Below, in pieces: positions 52,083 to 63,266 of a DNA stretch of 64,000 nucleotides. Below the pieces are notes generated by a model. That model saw only the letters and a program-made list of their open reading frames with translations, was not told the DNA's origin and ran no database searches. This stretch comes from Phymatolithon calcareum. Taxonomy: Eukaryota > Rhodophyta > Florideophyceae > Hapalidiales. Each line of letters begins with the position of its first letter. Positions within the stretch are counted from its first letter, which is position 1. The stretch lies in contig OZ345354.1 in assembly GCA_977006965.1 (NCBI GenBank), forward strand, positions 3,038,001 to 3,102,000, read 5' to 3'. A program made the position numbers and the translations under genes.

Positions 52083-52538
52083 TCACTGAGAGCATATACA
52101 TCTAGTTCGAAAATTAAATACTTTTCGAACATCAACTGTAGACCAGTCTAAAATGCCTGAATGCGTTCGAGCGCTTCGCGAATGCTCTTCAAAATGAATG
52201 CAACAGTAAGGTTTCTTTTTCTCGTGAACAGATCCGTCATGCGCTGTCAAGTCAGCAGATTTCGCGAAACGTTTGCCACCCCGGATGCATCGGTGTGGTC
52301 TCTTCTTCCCATGAACCGGCCTGAAGTTCTGGTTACGGTGTGAGATCTGGAAGAATCTCCATGAGCATTTCATGCATTTGAAAATTCTTGTCCGAATATT
52401 GTGTTCAGATCCAGAGTTGATTCGGGATACTTCCAACACAATTTTCCGAAAATTTCTCCTTCGCGCCATAAACTCGTTCCGGATGTCGTCCAATTTCCTG
52501 CTCAGGCGCCAGCGCGTGAGATAAGACGGCTTGCCCAA
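52083..52538 (-). pseudogene. decayed C2H2 zinc-finger ORF
   Basis: A 151-codon minus frame has FKCMKCSWRFFQIS with Asn where His is expected, then PHRCIRGGKRFAKSADLTAH and DGSVH, a classic finger whose second Cys has become Gly, then YCCIHFEEHSRSA, further degraded. A linker resembling HGKKRPH is present. The pattern shows a tandem-finger protein losing its metal ligands, so it is probably non-functional. Confidence 0.6.
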
Positions 52539-52639
52539 AAAGGCCTATGCACTTATTTATATGGTTCGATGTGGCAAATTTCTGACTGAATGTATGCTTT
52601 TGCCAAAATGTGGGGTTCAAGGCACAAGCTGGCAGATTC

Positions 52640-53560
52640 GTTGACCATAGTTTGAGGACTGCTGGTCAAGGAGGGTTTATATAGACTAGAACTAGAACCG
52701 TAGTGAAGAGTCTAAACAAAGGGGTGTGTCGACAGTAAAGCGAAGAGACACACGGGACAAATAGATGGCTAAAAACAATTGGGCTAACGTCAACATGGGG
52801 GAGGGAGATACTAATGGCAGGATATCATTGGCCACAGTAGTAATCGGCAATGAGGAACCCGTTGCCGGTCCAATGCCGGTTGCTCATTGGTCACAACGAT
52901 GAGGAGTAAGACGAGGAACTATGGAAGGCGGAGATTTGCTAAAAATGATGGACTTGAGAGAGGCTCTTCAAAAGCGCTCCGCGCTCTTAGAGAGCAGCGG
53001 CGCGGTCACGCGTGACAGTCTCGCGACTGCTTTCGGTCCCGCATCACGTGACATATCAGTCACGCTAGGGTAATTACAATACAATTTTAGGATAGTAATT
53101 GTAATTGGTCTTGGCCGAGGTAACAGTGACATGATGTATGATAGATTGTGACGTGACGTGTAACGTGTGACTGAGGAACCGTGACGAGGAGGAATGGAGT
53201 ATGATTGATCAACGGTGTAACGATTTGATGGGATGGTACGATATTGACTACGTTTCTGTGGTTGATAAGGGGTGTTGATCACGTCAAATGAGTGACGTGA
53301 GTGACTGCTCGTCATGTTTTGTTTCAAAAAGAAATATGAGAAAAACAGTCTTCCTTTTTGGAGCTTAAAAACGAGGGTTGTAGTATTAAGAAAGTCAATA
53401 TAAATCTATAATATGTGCCTACTTGATGCACTCGGGGTGAAGTATTTATCAACGAAACAAAGTCCAGACGTTTCAACGAACGCAAAACGCACAGAAAAAT
53501 AGTACGTTTTTCGAAGAGTAGCATTAGTGTCATTAGGAGACGTAGCCCTTAGCGTTCTTT
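52640..53560. other. non-coding with a cluster of TGACG/CACGTG motifs
   Basis: No gene is recognised. Between about 52990 and 53310 there are many CACG/TGACG elements: GTCACGCGTGAC, ATCACGTGACAT, GTGACGTGACGTG, GATCACGTCAAATGAGTGACG. These are core motifs for bZIP and bHLH factors, but no promoter context is proven. Confidence 0.35.
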
Positions 53561-54230
53561 TTGCGCCCATCTATAGCCCATAACGTCTCCATCACACCCG
53601 AGAATAGCCCATGACCATCTCTTCAAAGCGCCCAGGTAGAGCCCATGGCGTCTTTAGTCCGTTCTAGCATATCTCTTAGCGTGTTCTCAGCGCCCGGGTC
53701 TAGCCCATGGCGTCATTGGTGAGCTCGAGTATAGCTCATAGCGTGTTCTCTGCGCCTGGACAAAGCCCATGGCGTCTTCATCGCACACGGGAATAGCCCA
53801 AGGCGTCTTCCATGCGCCGGGGTGTAGCCCTTGGCGTCTTCTACTCTGAGCCCGGGGCTTTCCCATGGCGTCCTTGGTGCGCTCGAGCATAGCTATTAGC
53901 GTGTCCTCTGCGCCCGGGCATAGCCCATGGCGACTTCGCTGCCACCGGGCGCAGCCCTTGGCGTCTTCTTAGCACCGGGGCATAGCCCATGGCGTCTGAA
54001 TCGGATCCTAGCATAGCCTATGGCGCCTTCCATGCGCCCGGAAAAATCCCATGGCGTCTTCACTGCACATGAGTAGAGCCTTTGGCGTCTTCGCTGCACT
54101 CGGGCATAGCTCATGGCGTCTTCGCTGCGTCCGGACAAAGCCCATGGCGTCTTCGCTGCACCTGAGCATAGCCCCTGGCGACTTGATGCGCCCAGACAGA
54201 GCCCATGGCGTCTCACTCCTTAGCAGACTG
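53560..54230. repeat. minisatellite with core AGCCCATGGCGTCTTC, about 18 units
   Basis: A 36-45 base unit of the form GCGCCCGGGCATAGCCCATG followed by GCGTCTTC recurs throughout. Length and sequence vary between units. Open frames on the minus strand across it (HGLCPGA-type repeats) are by-products of the repeat. Confidence 0.85.
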
Positions 54231-54334
54231 GAACTCCCTGTCTTTTTCTACCAAGCCTGATGGCACGGAGCGTATGTGTTATTAGTCTAGTTTCAGTTCA
54301 CTCGATCCCTCTGTAGGTTAAGTATGAAAGAAAG

Positions 54335-54565
54335 CCCCGGCTCTTCACGTGCCGTTAAAACCGTTCGTGACGGCAATACTTTGCTCTTCACGCGCCGTTG
54401 CAAGAGTTTCTAACGGTAAACCATGGCTCCTCACGCGCCGTTAGAACCGTTGATAGAAGCAAGACCTGGCTCCTCACGCGCCGTTACAACCGATGCTGAC
54501 GAAAAGCTCCTGCACATCACTCGCCGTTACAAAAGTTTATGGAGGCAAGACCTCGCTTCTCATTC
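54335..54565. repeat. minisatellite, about 50-bp unit, 5 copies
   Basis: The unit contains GGCTCCTCACGCGCCGTT followed by A-rich sequence with ACGGCAA-type variants. Five copies diverge toward the 3' end. Confidence 0.8.
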
Positions 54566-54966
54566 TTCTTTACAATCTAAAATTGTATTTCGTATTTAAT
54601 GCAGAATATTTTTTGCTCTGTATTGTTCTGATGACAATGCAATTGTTATACAAGTAGGTACTCCTAACGAGCTGTTATTTTGCCTATGCTGTAAAGAATA
54701 TATCGGGCCCGGTCCGGCTGGAGAGGAGGACTTGACTGGGGTTTCTCCGGAAAAATGGAACTTCTGAAGTCTCTCCGCCGCGGGGAAGTTCCCGCACCAC
54801 CCATTTTTAGATACCAAAATAGATCTACTTCAATCTCAGTCTATGAAATGGGCTACGCAGGCCCCGATCGGAACTGTAGGGAGCCGCGCGGCATGTCGTA
54901 TATACGCTGCGATCACGATTCAAAGCTCGCGTGGAGCCATGAACATGGCGTAGAATAGTTCCTCAA

Positions 54967-55305
54967 ATGTACATATATATTTCGAGGCACCACTCTGCAA
55001 ACACCCTCGTTCAGCCCAATGCACTCATGGACTGCCCAATCTGTTTCGAAGGCCTGGATGACTACGTCGTGAGAACCCCGTGTACCCACCTCTTCCACGG
55101 GAGCTCTCTCCTAGAATGGATCCAAACTGGCCGTCGTGGCCGCCGATCTCCACTATGCCGGAACACGGTTAGGAGGAGCATGCTGGACAACTTCGTCAAT
55201 TTTGCTGCTTTCTACCAAGTCGAAAATCCAACTCCTCACATTGAGGAGTCCGTGATTGAAGAGTCCTTCCCCCCGCCCCCCAAGCCCCGTGGCCCAAGAG
55301 ACTGA
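54967..55305 (+). CDS. RING-type protein, N-terminal RING (frame-broken partner of next)
   Basis: From ATG 54967 the frame encodes MDCPICFEGLDDYVVRTPC then THLFHGSSLLEWIQTG and SPLCRN: a RING whose sixth ligand position has Ser-Ser in place of a Cys, and whose CPLC is changed to SPLC, so zinc binding is impaired. It ends in a Pro-rich segment at C runs near 55268-55285, where the frame of the following RING ORF takes over. The two are probably one former double-RING gene. Confidence 0.5.
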   Translation: MYIYISRHHSANTLVQPNALMDCPICFEGLDDYVVRTPCTHLFHGSSLLEWIQTGRRGRRSPLCRNTVRRSMLDNFVNFAAFYQVENPTPHIEESVIEESFPPPPKPRGPRD

Positions 55306-55918
55306 TACTCCGGTCCCCGCCCAAGCTCCCATGCCTCCTCCGTTCCAGGCTCCGGGTGCACCCTCCCCCGTGCCCCGTGAGCTTGACACTTCCTTCTCAG
55401 CTCACGCTCCGGGTCCATACTCCCCCGTGACCCCAGTGTCTGACTCTCCCGTCTTCGCCCAAGCTCCCGGTCCATCTTTCCCCGTGGCCTGTGTGCCTGA
55501 CACTCCCGTAGTCGCTGTTCCTGCCGCGTCCCCATCGCGGGTTCCTCATCCACGTGAGTGCTCATGCTGTCTTGAAGACCTGCAGGGATCTGTGTCGAAG
55601 ACTCCGTGTGGACACCTCTTCCACAGCGCTTGCATCAATGAGTGGCTTCAGTTTCGTTCCGAAGGGCTAACAACCTGTCCCATGTGCTCCGACCACCTGA
55701 CTGCAGCGAACCTGCGTACTTACACTAACTATATGAACCATTTTGCGCTCAGAGACCTGCAGTCGGACGTCGCAGAGGGTACTGTCCGAATGTATCGCAC
55801 CAACAAGAAAAAGACAAAAAATTTAAAGCGAAGCAGTTGTCAGGAGAAGAAGCTGCAGTACAACCACCGGAGGGGCGGTGGTCCAGGCTCTTCTTCTGCC
55901 GGACCAAGTGGTTCGTAG
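55256..55918 (+). CDS. RING-H2 protein with long Pro-rich region
   Basis: This frame has no ATG at its start and overlaps the previous RING ORF, so it most likely continues it after a shift at CCCCCCGCCCCCC. About 95 residues rich in Pro, Ala and Val, with repeated PVPAQAP/PVFAQAP-like units, precede an intact RING-H2: CSCCLEDLQGSVSKTPCGH, then LFHSACINEWL and TCPMC. The tail is basic (NKKKTKNLKRSS). It resembles the RING at 51290-51967 (shared LEDL-GSVS-KTPCGH), so the two are paralogues. Confidence 0.65.
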   Translation: MKSPSPRPPSPVAQETDTPVPAQAPMPPPFQAPGAPSPVPRELDTSFSAHAPGPYSPVTPVSDSPVFAQAPGPSFPVACVPDTPVVAVPAASPSRVPHPRECSCCLEDLQGSVSKTPCGHLFHSACINEWLQFRSEGLTTCPMCSDHLTAANLRTYTNYMNHFALRDLQSDVAEGTVRMYRTNKKKTKNLKRSSCQEKKLQYNHRRGGGPGSSSAGPSGS

Positions 55919-56876
55919 CTCGATAATTGATTTCTTTTCGGATAATTTCAAACAGAAAAGCACAAAAAACTGACCTTTTTCCGGAAGTCCTAACCTTTTT
56001 CCAGCTTGAGAGTACTGAGCGTCCCTGTAAAGAATTCCAAGACGAAACCTGCAGAGAAAACAAAATGGAAAGGGATCTCATTTCTATCGAAATTGTACCA
56101 AAATTTTGAGATATATTGAAGAAAGTTCAAAGTTTAATTGTCAGAAAAATCATCAACTAATTTAACCTCTGAAGCTTTCAGTGTAATTCGACCCGTGTGA
56201 TTGGCTGCATGATTGCTTCTCTGGAAGCGTTCCACGGGGAAAGACTCCCCGGGGTGATGAAATGCTAAGATCGCATCTGGCTCGAATCGGGCTTTGCTGC
56301 GAAAGTCGCGCGCTATCTCGCGCACTACCCACTCAAACGCGGTATTTGATATGAGCAGGTGGGCAGTCTTCTATAATTTAAAATTTTGGCGGATAGCAGC
56401 CTGGCCCGGCTTCGCTCGCGGAGGGTTTTGGCCCGCCGGGGACTTGCGGAGAAGGCCGTGGACGATCGCGCTCATTTTGGGGATGGGTGGATTGATTTGG
56501 CTACTGGATCACAGAAATCAAGTATCCAAATCAATTAATATGCTCTGGGGAAAAAGAAATATTTTTGAAACTTTCCAAAAAGTTTTCTCCATCTAGTAAT
56601 ATTTCTACAATTGGATTATCCGATTGTGTACATACAGAATATATGAGTTGAATCTAAGTGTCTTTCGACGAAAGGTCTCCTTTTGCAAGAAATTTAGTCG
56701 ACATTTTCCAGAAAATTAATATCTATATTCTCTGTATTCCTGCCACGTTTCAACCTCTCCTATTGCTTTTCTTTTGTGAATATTTGGCACACTTGGTCCT
56801 CCTTGCGGTAAGTTTTGTTTGTCCCTATTCAAACGTTCCGAGTTCATCTCACGAGATATCTGCCCCTGTATTCATT

Positions 56877-57374
56877 ATGAATTATGATTCTGCTACTATT
56901 CTGCGCCAATTGGAAAAAGCAGGAGTGCAACGTGCTGAAGCTGTGACATAGAATTTTCAGATACTGGCAAGTGAGAGGGATCCATCTGATTGGATGGTCA
57001 CGCAAGTAAGCGAAGGAAGAATGGTGGACACAAATCTCATTCCCGGTGCCTGGTCAAAAATAGATTTCAAGTGTAACACAATAGTAACACCACCAACGGA
57101 ATAGAAGCGACTCATAGTAACTGCATACAAGACCATGATTCGTGACCAGGACGTAGAGTCTTACTTTCAGCGTATCAGAAGGCTTATTACAGCCCCAGAA
57201 GAGGCGATTCTCACCGTACTTGTAAGGGACAAGAGAAATACGCACTGGAGAGTCGTGATTGCAGATGCATCAAACCGTGAGATTTGGTGGGGAGCCAGTG
57301 TCAATCGAGAGCCATTCGGCAAAATCATGTCAGTTATTGAGAAGGTTATGAAGAAGATTCTATTCAAAAACTAA
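56877..57374 (+). pseudogene. unrecognised ORF with two internal stops
   Basis: A single frame from ATG 56877 to 57374 reads as convincing protein (ATILRQLEKAGVQRAEAV, DPSDWMVTQVSEGRMVDTN, TVLVRDKRNTHWRVVIADAS) but is cut by TAG at 56949 and at 57102. The 79-codon part from 57135 is intact (MIRDQDVESYFQRIRRL). No family recognised. Confidence 0.45.
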
Positions 57375-57430
57375 AGCGTTTATGGAATTGAGATTTATTT
57401 CATACTGCAAAAGCTGAAATATGCCCTTCA

Positions 57431-57685
57431 GTGCGATGGTTAGAGCTGCCGTTTCTAGTAATTTCCGACGTCAGTCAATTTGCCGAGAGTATGTCAAGAA
57501 TTCCAGCCTATGAGTTTCGCAAGTACTCACCAAAAATATCGGAAAACATCAGTTTAGCTGCTGTGAAAGCTCTATTCCACCGTGTGGAGGAGATTTATCG
57601 TCACATCAGCGCCGTGACTTCGCCTTTGACTGATTCGAGGAGAAAAGGCGTCTTTGGGACAGCAAATTCAGTGCGTGGGGTCTAA
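57431..57685 (+). CDS. unrecognised short ORF
   Basis: The frame contains PAYEFRKYSPKISENISLAA and VEEIYRHISAVTSP, plausibly helical protein. It follows the preceding pseudogene by about 55 bases in a different phase and may belong to the same decayed gene. No family recognised. Confidence 0.25.
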   Translation: MRWLELPFLVISDVSQFAESMSRIPAYEFRKYSPKISENISLAAVKALFHRVEEIYRHISAVTSPLTDSRRKGVFGTANSVRGV

Positions 57686-57699
57686 GTATATTCATATGT

Positions 57700-59760
57700 G
57701 AGCGAAAAATGCGATTCTCTTCAAACGGACTGAAAAATGATAGACGTGCCAAACGACTGAATCACGGCGATGCAATTCGAAAGAGGCAAATGTGTCCTTA
57801 CACAAGAGTAAGAAAAGGCAGAGTCCAAATAGAAATACATACTCGAAATCAATCATGTTCTCATTTGCATAGTGGAGATCGGGCTATAAGATGACAGTAT
57901 GGCGTACAACTTTCCAAGAGAGAACGTATGGCGCATGAGAAAGAAAAGCATACACAATCACCAGCCCTTCGCCTGATCAGAAAAATAAATGTGCAATTGC
58001 GTCAAAGAAAAAGTAGAGATTGAGGTTTGACGGGTTTTTCATAAATGCATTAGAATTTTGGGAGAGTCACAGCTTTGCCACCGGAGCTCTGCAGTCTCAT
58101 CGACAAATACACATGCGAAAACGACCCACGCAGAGCCGATTTTTAGAAAACCATCGTCTGCTTTGTGCTCTGTAACGGTTTTAATATAGACATATATAGA
58201 AGCGCTGTCCGTTGACGAAGAAAATGAATCTCTTTGCTAAGCTACGTATAGCCTAGAAAAAATGTTTAAAGGGAAAATTTAGGAGCAAGAAACGCAATTT
58301 TCGAAACAAATTTCGGTGAGCAGAAACATTAGACTACGGAGTCGGGACCAAAGATTTCCAAATTACTGCTATCTTTCTTCCACTGTATTCTCGAATATAC
58401 GGTGCTGAAAATATTGGCAGTCCGGTATCTCTCTGCCATCCGAGCTAGGTTGATGCTCCCTGCGCCATGATCAGTTGTTTCATTTGATCGAAATTTTATT
58501 AAAAATGCGCTTTTGCCGTGGACATTTCCTTTGTAACATTTTTTCCAGAATGCGCCGAGCTTATCGAAGACAATCATTTTCTTCTTCAAGTAACAGCGCT
58601 TCCATCAATACCAGAACCGTTCGAGTTCGCGAACTGCAAGAGGGTTTTCTAAAAATCGATTTGTTTTCGCATATAATATTCTGGAGCTGAGGAGATATTC
58701 GAGCCATTTTTGTTCCGGTGAATGCTCGTAAGCACGGATCGGAGAATGTTCGCAGCGTGACACCTTACACATGTGCTCTGTTTGTTACGGTTTCAAACAA
58801 AACACTATAACCTACTATATGACGAAGATCAAAAGTATGATGCACACTATTGCACGCAAGCTTTCAAAACAATATTAATAAAATAAGATGACGTTTTTGA
58901 AAAATTAAAATTACTGGTCTTTTGGTTATAGCACAACGGTGACTTTCTGAGAGCGTCATATGACTTGCTTCTCGGCCGTTTCCACAGTCATAAATCAGCT
59001 TTCACAGAAATCCCTTTACAGCATGTAACCGAATATGTACAATGAACTGAATTTGAGAGAACCTGTTAGTTTATTGCGGCGAAATGGACTTGAAAATCAC
59101 CGAGATGGTTATGAAACCATTTTTTGTACTCGAAGGAGTATTTCGAACCATTGGATATTGAACTCGAGGCCTTGGACTTCTTTTCGTTAATTGTAACTAG
59201 AAGGCTACCAGCTTGTTGTGCATTCAACGAGCGGAATCACTTCTTTTATATCACTGTACGAGGGTATTTTAAGATAAGCCTCGACAGACTCGATGAGTGC
59301 TGAGGTGAGGGATCACTTAGAAATTTAGTTAAATATTCGCTGTGAGACACTTTCTCATCACTTAGAAAGTTAGTTAAATTTTCGATATGAGACACTTTCT
59401 CAACTCTTTGCCTGTCCGCGTGGATGATATTCGTTTTGGCATACTTTAATTCCCCAAGAGTACATGTAGCTACATTTAAGCCGAGTAGAAAGACGGAGCA
59501 CACAACTGTTTATTATTTTAAAAAATTGCCATCATAAGGCATCCGTTTTGCTATGGCGCAGGATGGGGGTCCATAACTCAAAGCAGTAACAGTATGGAGA
59601 CGTGAAGCAGGTGATCTTGCATGTTTTCACCAAGTTAGCTCGCTCAGTGAGCCGACAAGAACATTGCATGTATTATTCTATACTGTCAATTGGCGAGAGG
59701 CTGCCGTGATTGGTACACAATGCAAGGAAACGGAAAATGGACGACTTGCTCAGCATGACC
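57700..59760. other. long AT-rich interval without a recognised gene
   Basis: Only short ORFs. The single structured feature seen is a 45-bp tandem duplication at 59312-59401. Confidence 0.4.
59312..59401. repeat. 45-bp tandem duplication
   Basis: Two units, each running ATCACTTAGAAA(T/G)TTAGTT ... GAGACACTTTCTC, differ at a handful of positions. Confidence 0.85.
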
Positions 59761-60038
59761 TGTTGGAAAAACTAGAGCGAAGAGAACGTTGAACGTGTAA
59801 ACGTTGTACAAACTGATAGAAAGAGATGTAGATGTTTTTGAGTAGTAAGATTGGGTTGCCTCTTTTTACTTCGGAGGCTAACGTGAACTGCTTTCTATTG
59901 GCATTTGTTACGTCCGCTTATCAGACTACTAGAATTACTTACGACTGCTAAATTTGGTAATTCATCTATCCAAGCAACCGCATTGAAATTTGAATGTTTT
60001 CGCTAGATCGGCGCGCTCATGGATCTCGTTTGTCAACA
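59761..60038 (-). repeat. 3' LTR of the copia element (278 bp)
   Basis: On the minus strand the LTR starts TGTTGACAAACGAG immediately after the polypurine tract GAGGGGG. On the plus strand the other end reads TGTTGGAAAAACT at 59761, giving a 5-bp terminal inverted repeat TGTTG/CAACA. The outer boundary is inferred from that repeat only. Confidence 0.6.
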
Positions 60039-60108
60039 CCCCCTCTGCGCGGTTATCTCCTATAGATCTTGAACCATTAGCATGTCAATCAGTATTATCT
60101 CTTGTTTT

Positions 60109-60948
60109 CTATTCAGGTGAATTCAGAGAACTAGATCTTGCGGGACTCTCATCGCGATTCTTGGTTTCATACTTTGTAGTTGTGTTCGCACCCCCTCTTG
60201 AAGCGATAGCCAAGAGACCTAGTGCTTTGATATCACGCTTAAGCTTCGGCCCATAGAGAGGCTTGATCATGTTGTCCGCAATCATTTTGTTTGTCACGAC
60301 TTTCTTCATTAAAATAATTCCATGCTTCATCAAATCGCGTACGTGATGCAATCGTATGTCGATGTGTTTGCTTTTCCTGAGCTTTCCAATATCAGATGCC
60401 CAATCGATAGCGCCAGTGTTATCTTGCGTGATCACAGTTGGACACTTTTGCTTGGCACCCAAATCATGTAATAAATTCCTCAGCCAAGTGATTTCCCGCG
60501 CAATTTCAGAACAGCTTACATATTCGGCTTCAGTTGTCGAGAGCGCGATGCATTTCTGCTTTGTACTTCTCCAGTACACAGTAGATCCCCCAACTTGAAT
60601 GATGTTTCCAGTAATTGAAATACGATCGGCTCCGCCTGCCCAGTCCGCATCAGCGTGTCCGAACAGAACTGTGCTCTCAGGCTTGAGTTCTAGACACATG
60701 TCGACAGTTCCCTTTATATTCCTTAGTAGCCGTTTCACTGTCGTCCAGTGGATTTGTCTTGGATTGGATACGTGTCTACTTAGTATATTCACCGCGATCG
60801 CTATGTCTGGCCTGGTTCTTGTGCTTAAGTAGAGTAACTGCCCAATAGCTTCGCGATAAGGAATGTTTTGCATATTGAACGATTCCTTCTCTGTTACTGC
60901 ACGTGAAGATGTTAATTCGGTGTATTGGCCAGGGTCCACAGGTGTCAA
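60109..60948 (-). pseudogene. copia RNase H region of Pol
   Basis: The minus-strand frame has YREAIGQLLYLSTRTRPDIA, the usual start of the copia RT-RNase H connection, then GHADADWAGGADRISITG, ALSTTEAEYVSCSEIAREIT and TQDNTGAIDWASD, which carry the RNase H acidic residues. It ends SSLNSPE. It is in frame with the upstream RT piece but separated from it by a TAA at 60949-60951. Confidence 0.8.
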
Positions 60949-61251
60949 TTATGGCTTGCAAGTCGCCATGCCATAGGTTTGCAGAATCTTTTCGGCATAG
61001 AACTTCTGTGACATGAAGATGGAATCTTTAGTCTGCTTGATGTCAACTCCTAAGAATTCTTTGATTCTTCCCATGCCTTTGACCTTGAAAACCTTCAGAA
61101 GATCTTGCTTAACTTTCGTAATACTTTTCAATGAGCGGCTTATTATGAGGAGATCATCGACATATACAAGGATAATAATCCTGTTCGAGTCCTCAAACTT
61201 TTGAAATGTACAGTTTGAGTGAGGCAAAGGCTCAAATCCTATGACTGCCAA
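60949..61251 (-). pseudogene. copia reverse transcriptase, YVDD part
   Basis: The frame has RIIILVYVDDLLIISRSL, the RT catalytic motif, and GMGRIKEFLGVDIKQTKD. A premature TAA after ATCKP truncates it. Confidence 0.8.
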
Positions 61252-61259
61252 ACAGTTCG

Positions 61260-62378
61260 TTACGTGATTGTACCAGACACGAGGTGCTTGTTTGAGACCA
61301 TAGATGCTCTTGCGAAGTTTGCATACAAGATGCTCTTTCCACGATGTTCGAAACCTTCTGACTGTTTCATATACACTGTCTCTTCTAGATCTCCATAGAG
61401 AAACGCACCCGTTACGTCCATTTGGTGTACTTGCTCGTTATTCACGACGGCGAGGGCCAGAATTACGCGAATGGTAGTGAAATCGACAACCGAAGAAAAC
61501 GTTTCTTTGTAGTCACCTTCCCTTTGCAGATGACCCATGATGACAAATCGAGCTTTGAACTTGTCAATACTTCCATCGGTATGACGCTTGACCTTTAAAA
61601 CAAATCGGGATGGGAGAACTCTGACTCCAGGTGGTCGACGAACTAAATCCCACGTATGGCCTTCCTTGAGTTCTTTCAGTTCGATGTTTATAGCTCTTCG
61701 CCACGCGTTTGCATCGCTGGATGTCATCGCCTGTTGCAAAGTAGGCTCATCAACATTGATTGTGCGTGATGCCGCATGAGCCTCGTAGTCAGCAAGACGA
61801 GAAGGAGGATTTCGAGCTCTCCCACTTCTGCGAGGAGCTTGAGGTGTCCTACTTCTCACCATTTCCTGTGATGGTATATCTCCAGCAGGTTGGACATACT
61901 CAGTTTCATCATCCGACACATCAAAAGATATTTCATCTCCCGAATCTGAATGCGATGCCAGAATAGGATTATCGAGTACCATGTTGCCTGCCAATAGCGG
62001 TGTGTCATCCGCTCCACCCGCAAGATATCCAATGAATATTGTCTCGTCGAACCTTGCCTGTCGTATGTGTTTGATATTCTTCGTAGAGGGATCAAATGCC
62101 CTGGACAGAAATGGACTTATATGTCCAAGATGGATCATTAAACTCGACTTTTTGTCAAGTTTCTTTCGCTTCTTATCCGGAATTGATGCTTGAACGAGAC
62201 AACCAAATATTCGAATATGTGAGACATCTGGTTTGCGACCTGTAACCAACTCCTTCGTCGAGTATTCGCGATTTGCAGAGTTTGGCAAAAGATTCTGAAC
62301 ATAAACAGCGTAGCAGTGCTTCACCCCAGAATACTTTTCCCAATTTAGCTTCCGAAAGCATACATCGAACCTTGTCAA
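61260..62378 (-). pseudogene. copia integrase C terminus and RT fingers/palm
   Basis: It starts inside the integrase (KLNWEKYSGVKHCYAVYVQN) and runs through AINIELKELKEGHTWDLV, LPSRFVLKVKRHTDGSIDKF, the RT motif VHQMDVTGAFLYGDL and VYMKQSEGFEHRGK. A one-base deletion near 61335 then changes frame: the next frame would read CKLRKSIYGLKQAPRVWYN. Relative to the upstream integrase ORF there is a further shift near 62310. Confidence 0.8.
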
Positions 62379-63165
62379 GTAGAGTTCTGTTCATTCTCTC
62401 CGCCATGCCATTCGACTGGGGATTGTATGGCGCTGTGCATGAGTGAATTATGCCTTGTTCGAAGCAATATTGTAGTAGCTTGCCATTCAAGAATTCTCCT
62501 CCGTTGTCTGTATGTATGCGCTTTATCCTGATATCGATCTGGCGTTCGAATCTTGCTTTGTACTTCACGAATGCGTCATAGGCGTCATTCTTTGATTTGA
62601 TGATCTCAACAGACAAATGGCGAGACTTTCCGTCAATAAATGAGATGAAGTACTTTGCTTTGGACCAGCTTTCTGTGTCCATTGGACCGCAGATGTGCGT
62701 GTATATAACATCTCCGATAGTTGTGCCGTAAGGTAAGAGACTTCCTTTGAACGGTGTCAGAGTTAGCTTTCCTTCTGCAAATGGATTGCATGTGATGATG
62801 GATGATGAGTCATGCAGATTCAGTCCTGATACCGCTGACTGTCTTGCAATTGCTTGTATTGCGCTTTCGCTCGCATGACCAAAACGTTTATGCCAAAGGT
62901 TAAGACCTGTAAGGTCATTGTTTTTCTTATTCATAGTGTTGCAGCTAATGTCGCTGAAAGGAGTACGAATCAGAACACTCCCTTGAATCTCATATAGTCC
63001 ACCTGCTCTCTTGCATCCAATACCAATCTGTTTTAGAGTATTTCCCTCAAGAAGTGCACACTTGCCATCACCAAATGTCATATGGATGTTTTTCTTGTCC
63101 AATGCATTCATAAATATCAGATTTAGCTTCATTTCTTCCATGTAGAGAACATCGGTGAGTTTCAA
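62173..63165 (-). pseudogene. copia integrase core with GAG-pre-integrase region
   Basis: NLWHKRFGHASESAI is the histidine part of the zinc finger; the cysteine part reads CNPFAEGK, one Cys replaced by Phe. The catalytic set appears intact: FISFIDGKSRH (Asp), RIHTDNGGEFLNGKL (Asp) and PQSNGMAERMNRTLLD (Glu). Upstream, DVLYMEEMKLNLIFMNALDK belongs to the end of the protease region; no DSGA active site is visible. A frameshift near 62310 separates it from the RT. Confidence 0.8.
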
Positions 63166-63266
63166 CCAAGTTCCTGTAACGCCGTCGACTTCTTGAGAAC
63201 CATTATTCTTATCATGGGCTTCGAGGAAAATATCTTCGATGACTGTCTCAATATCAAACGGGGAAA

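Noticed and set aside
53687-54216. Minus-strand ORFs with repeated HGLCPGA-like sequence
   Set aside because: They are translations of a minisatellite with non-uniform unit lengths and no start context.
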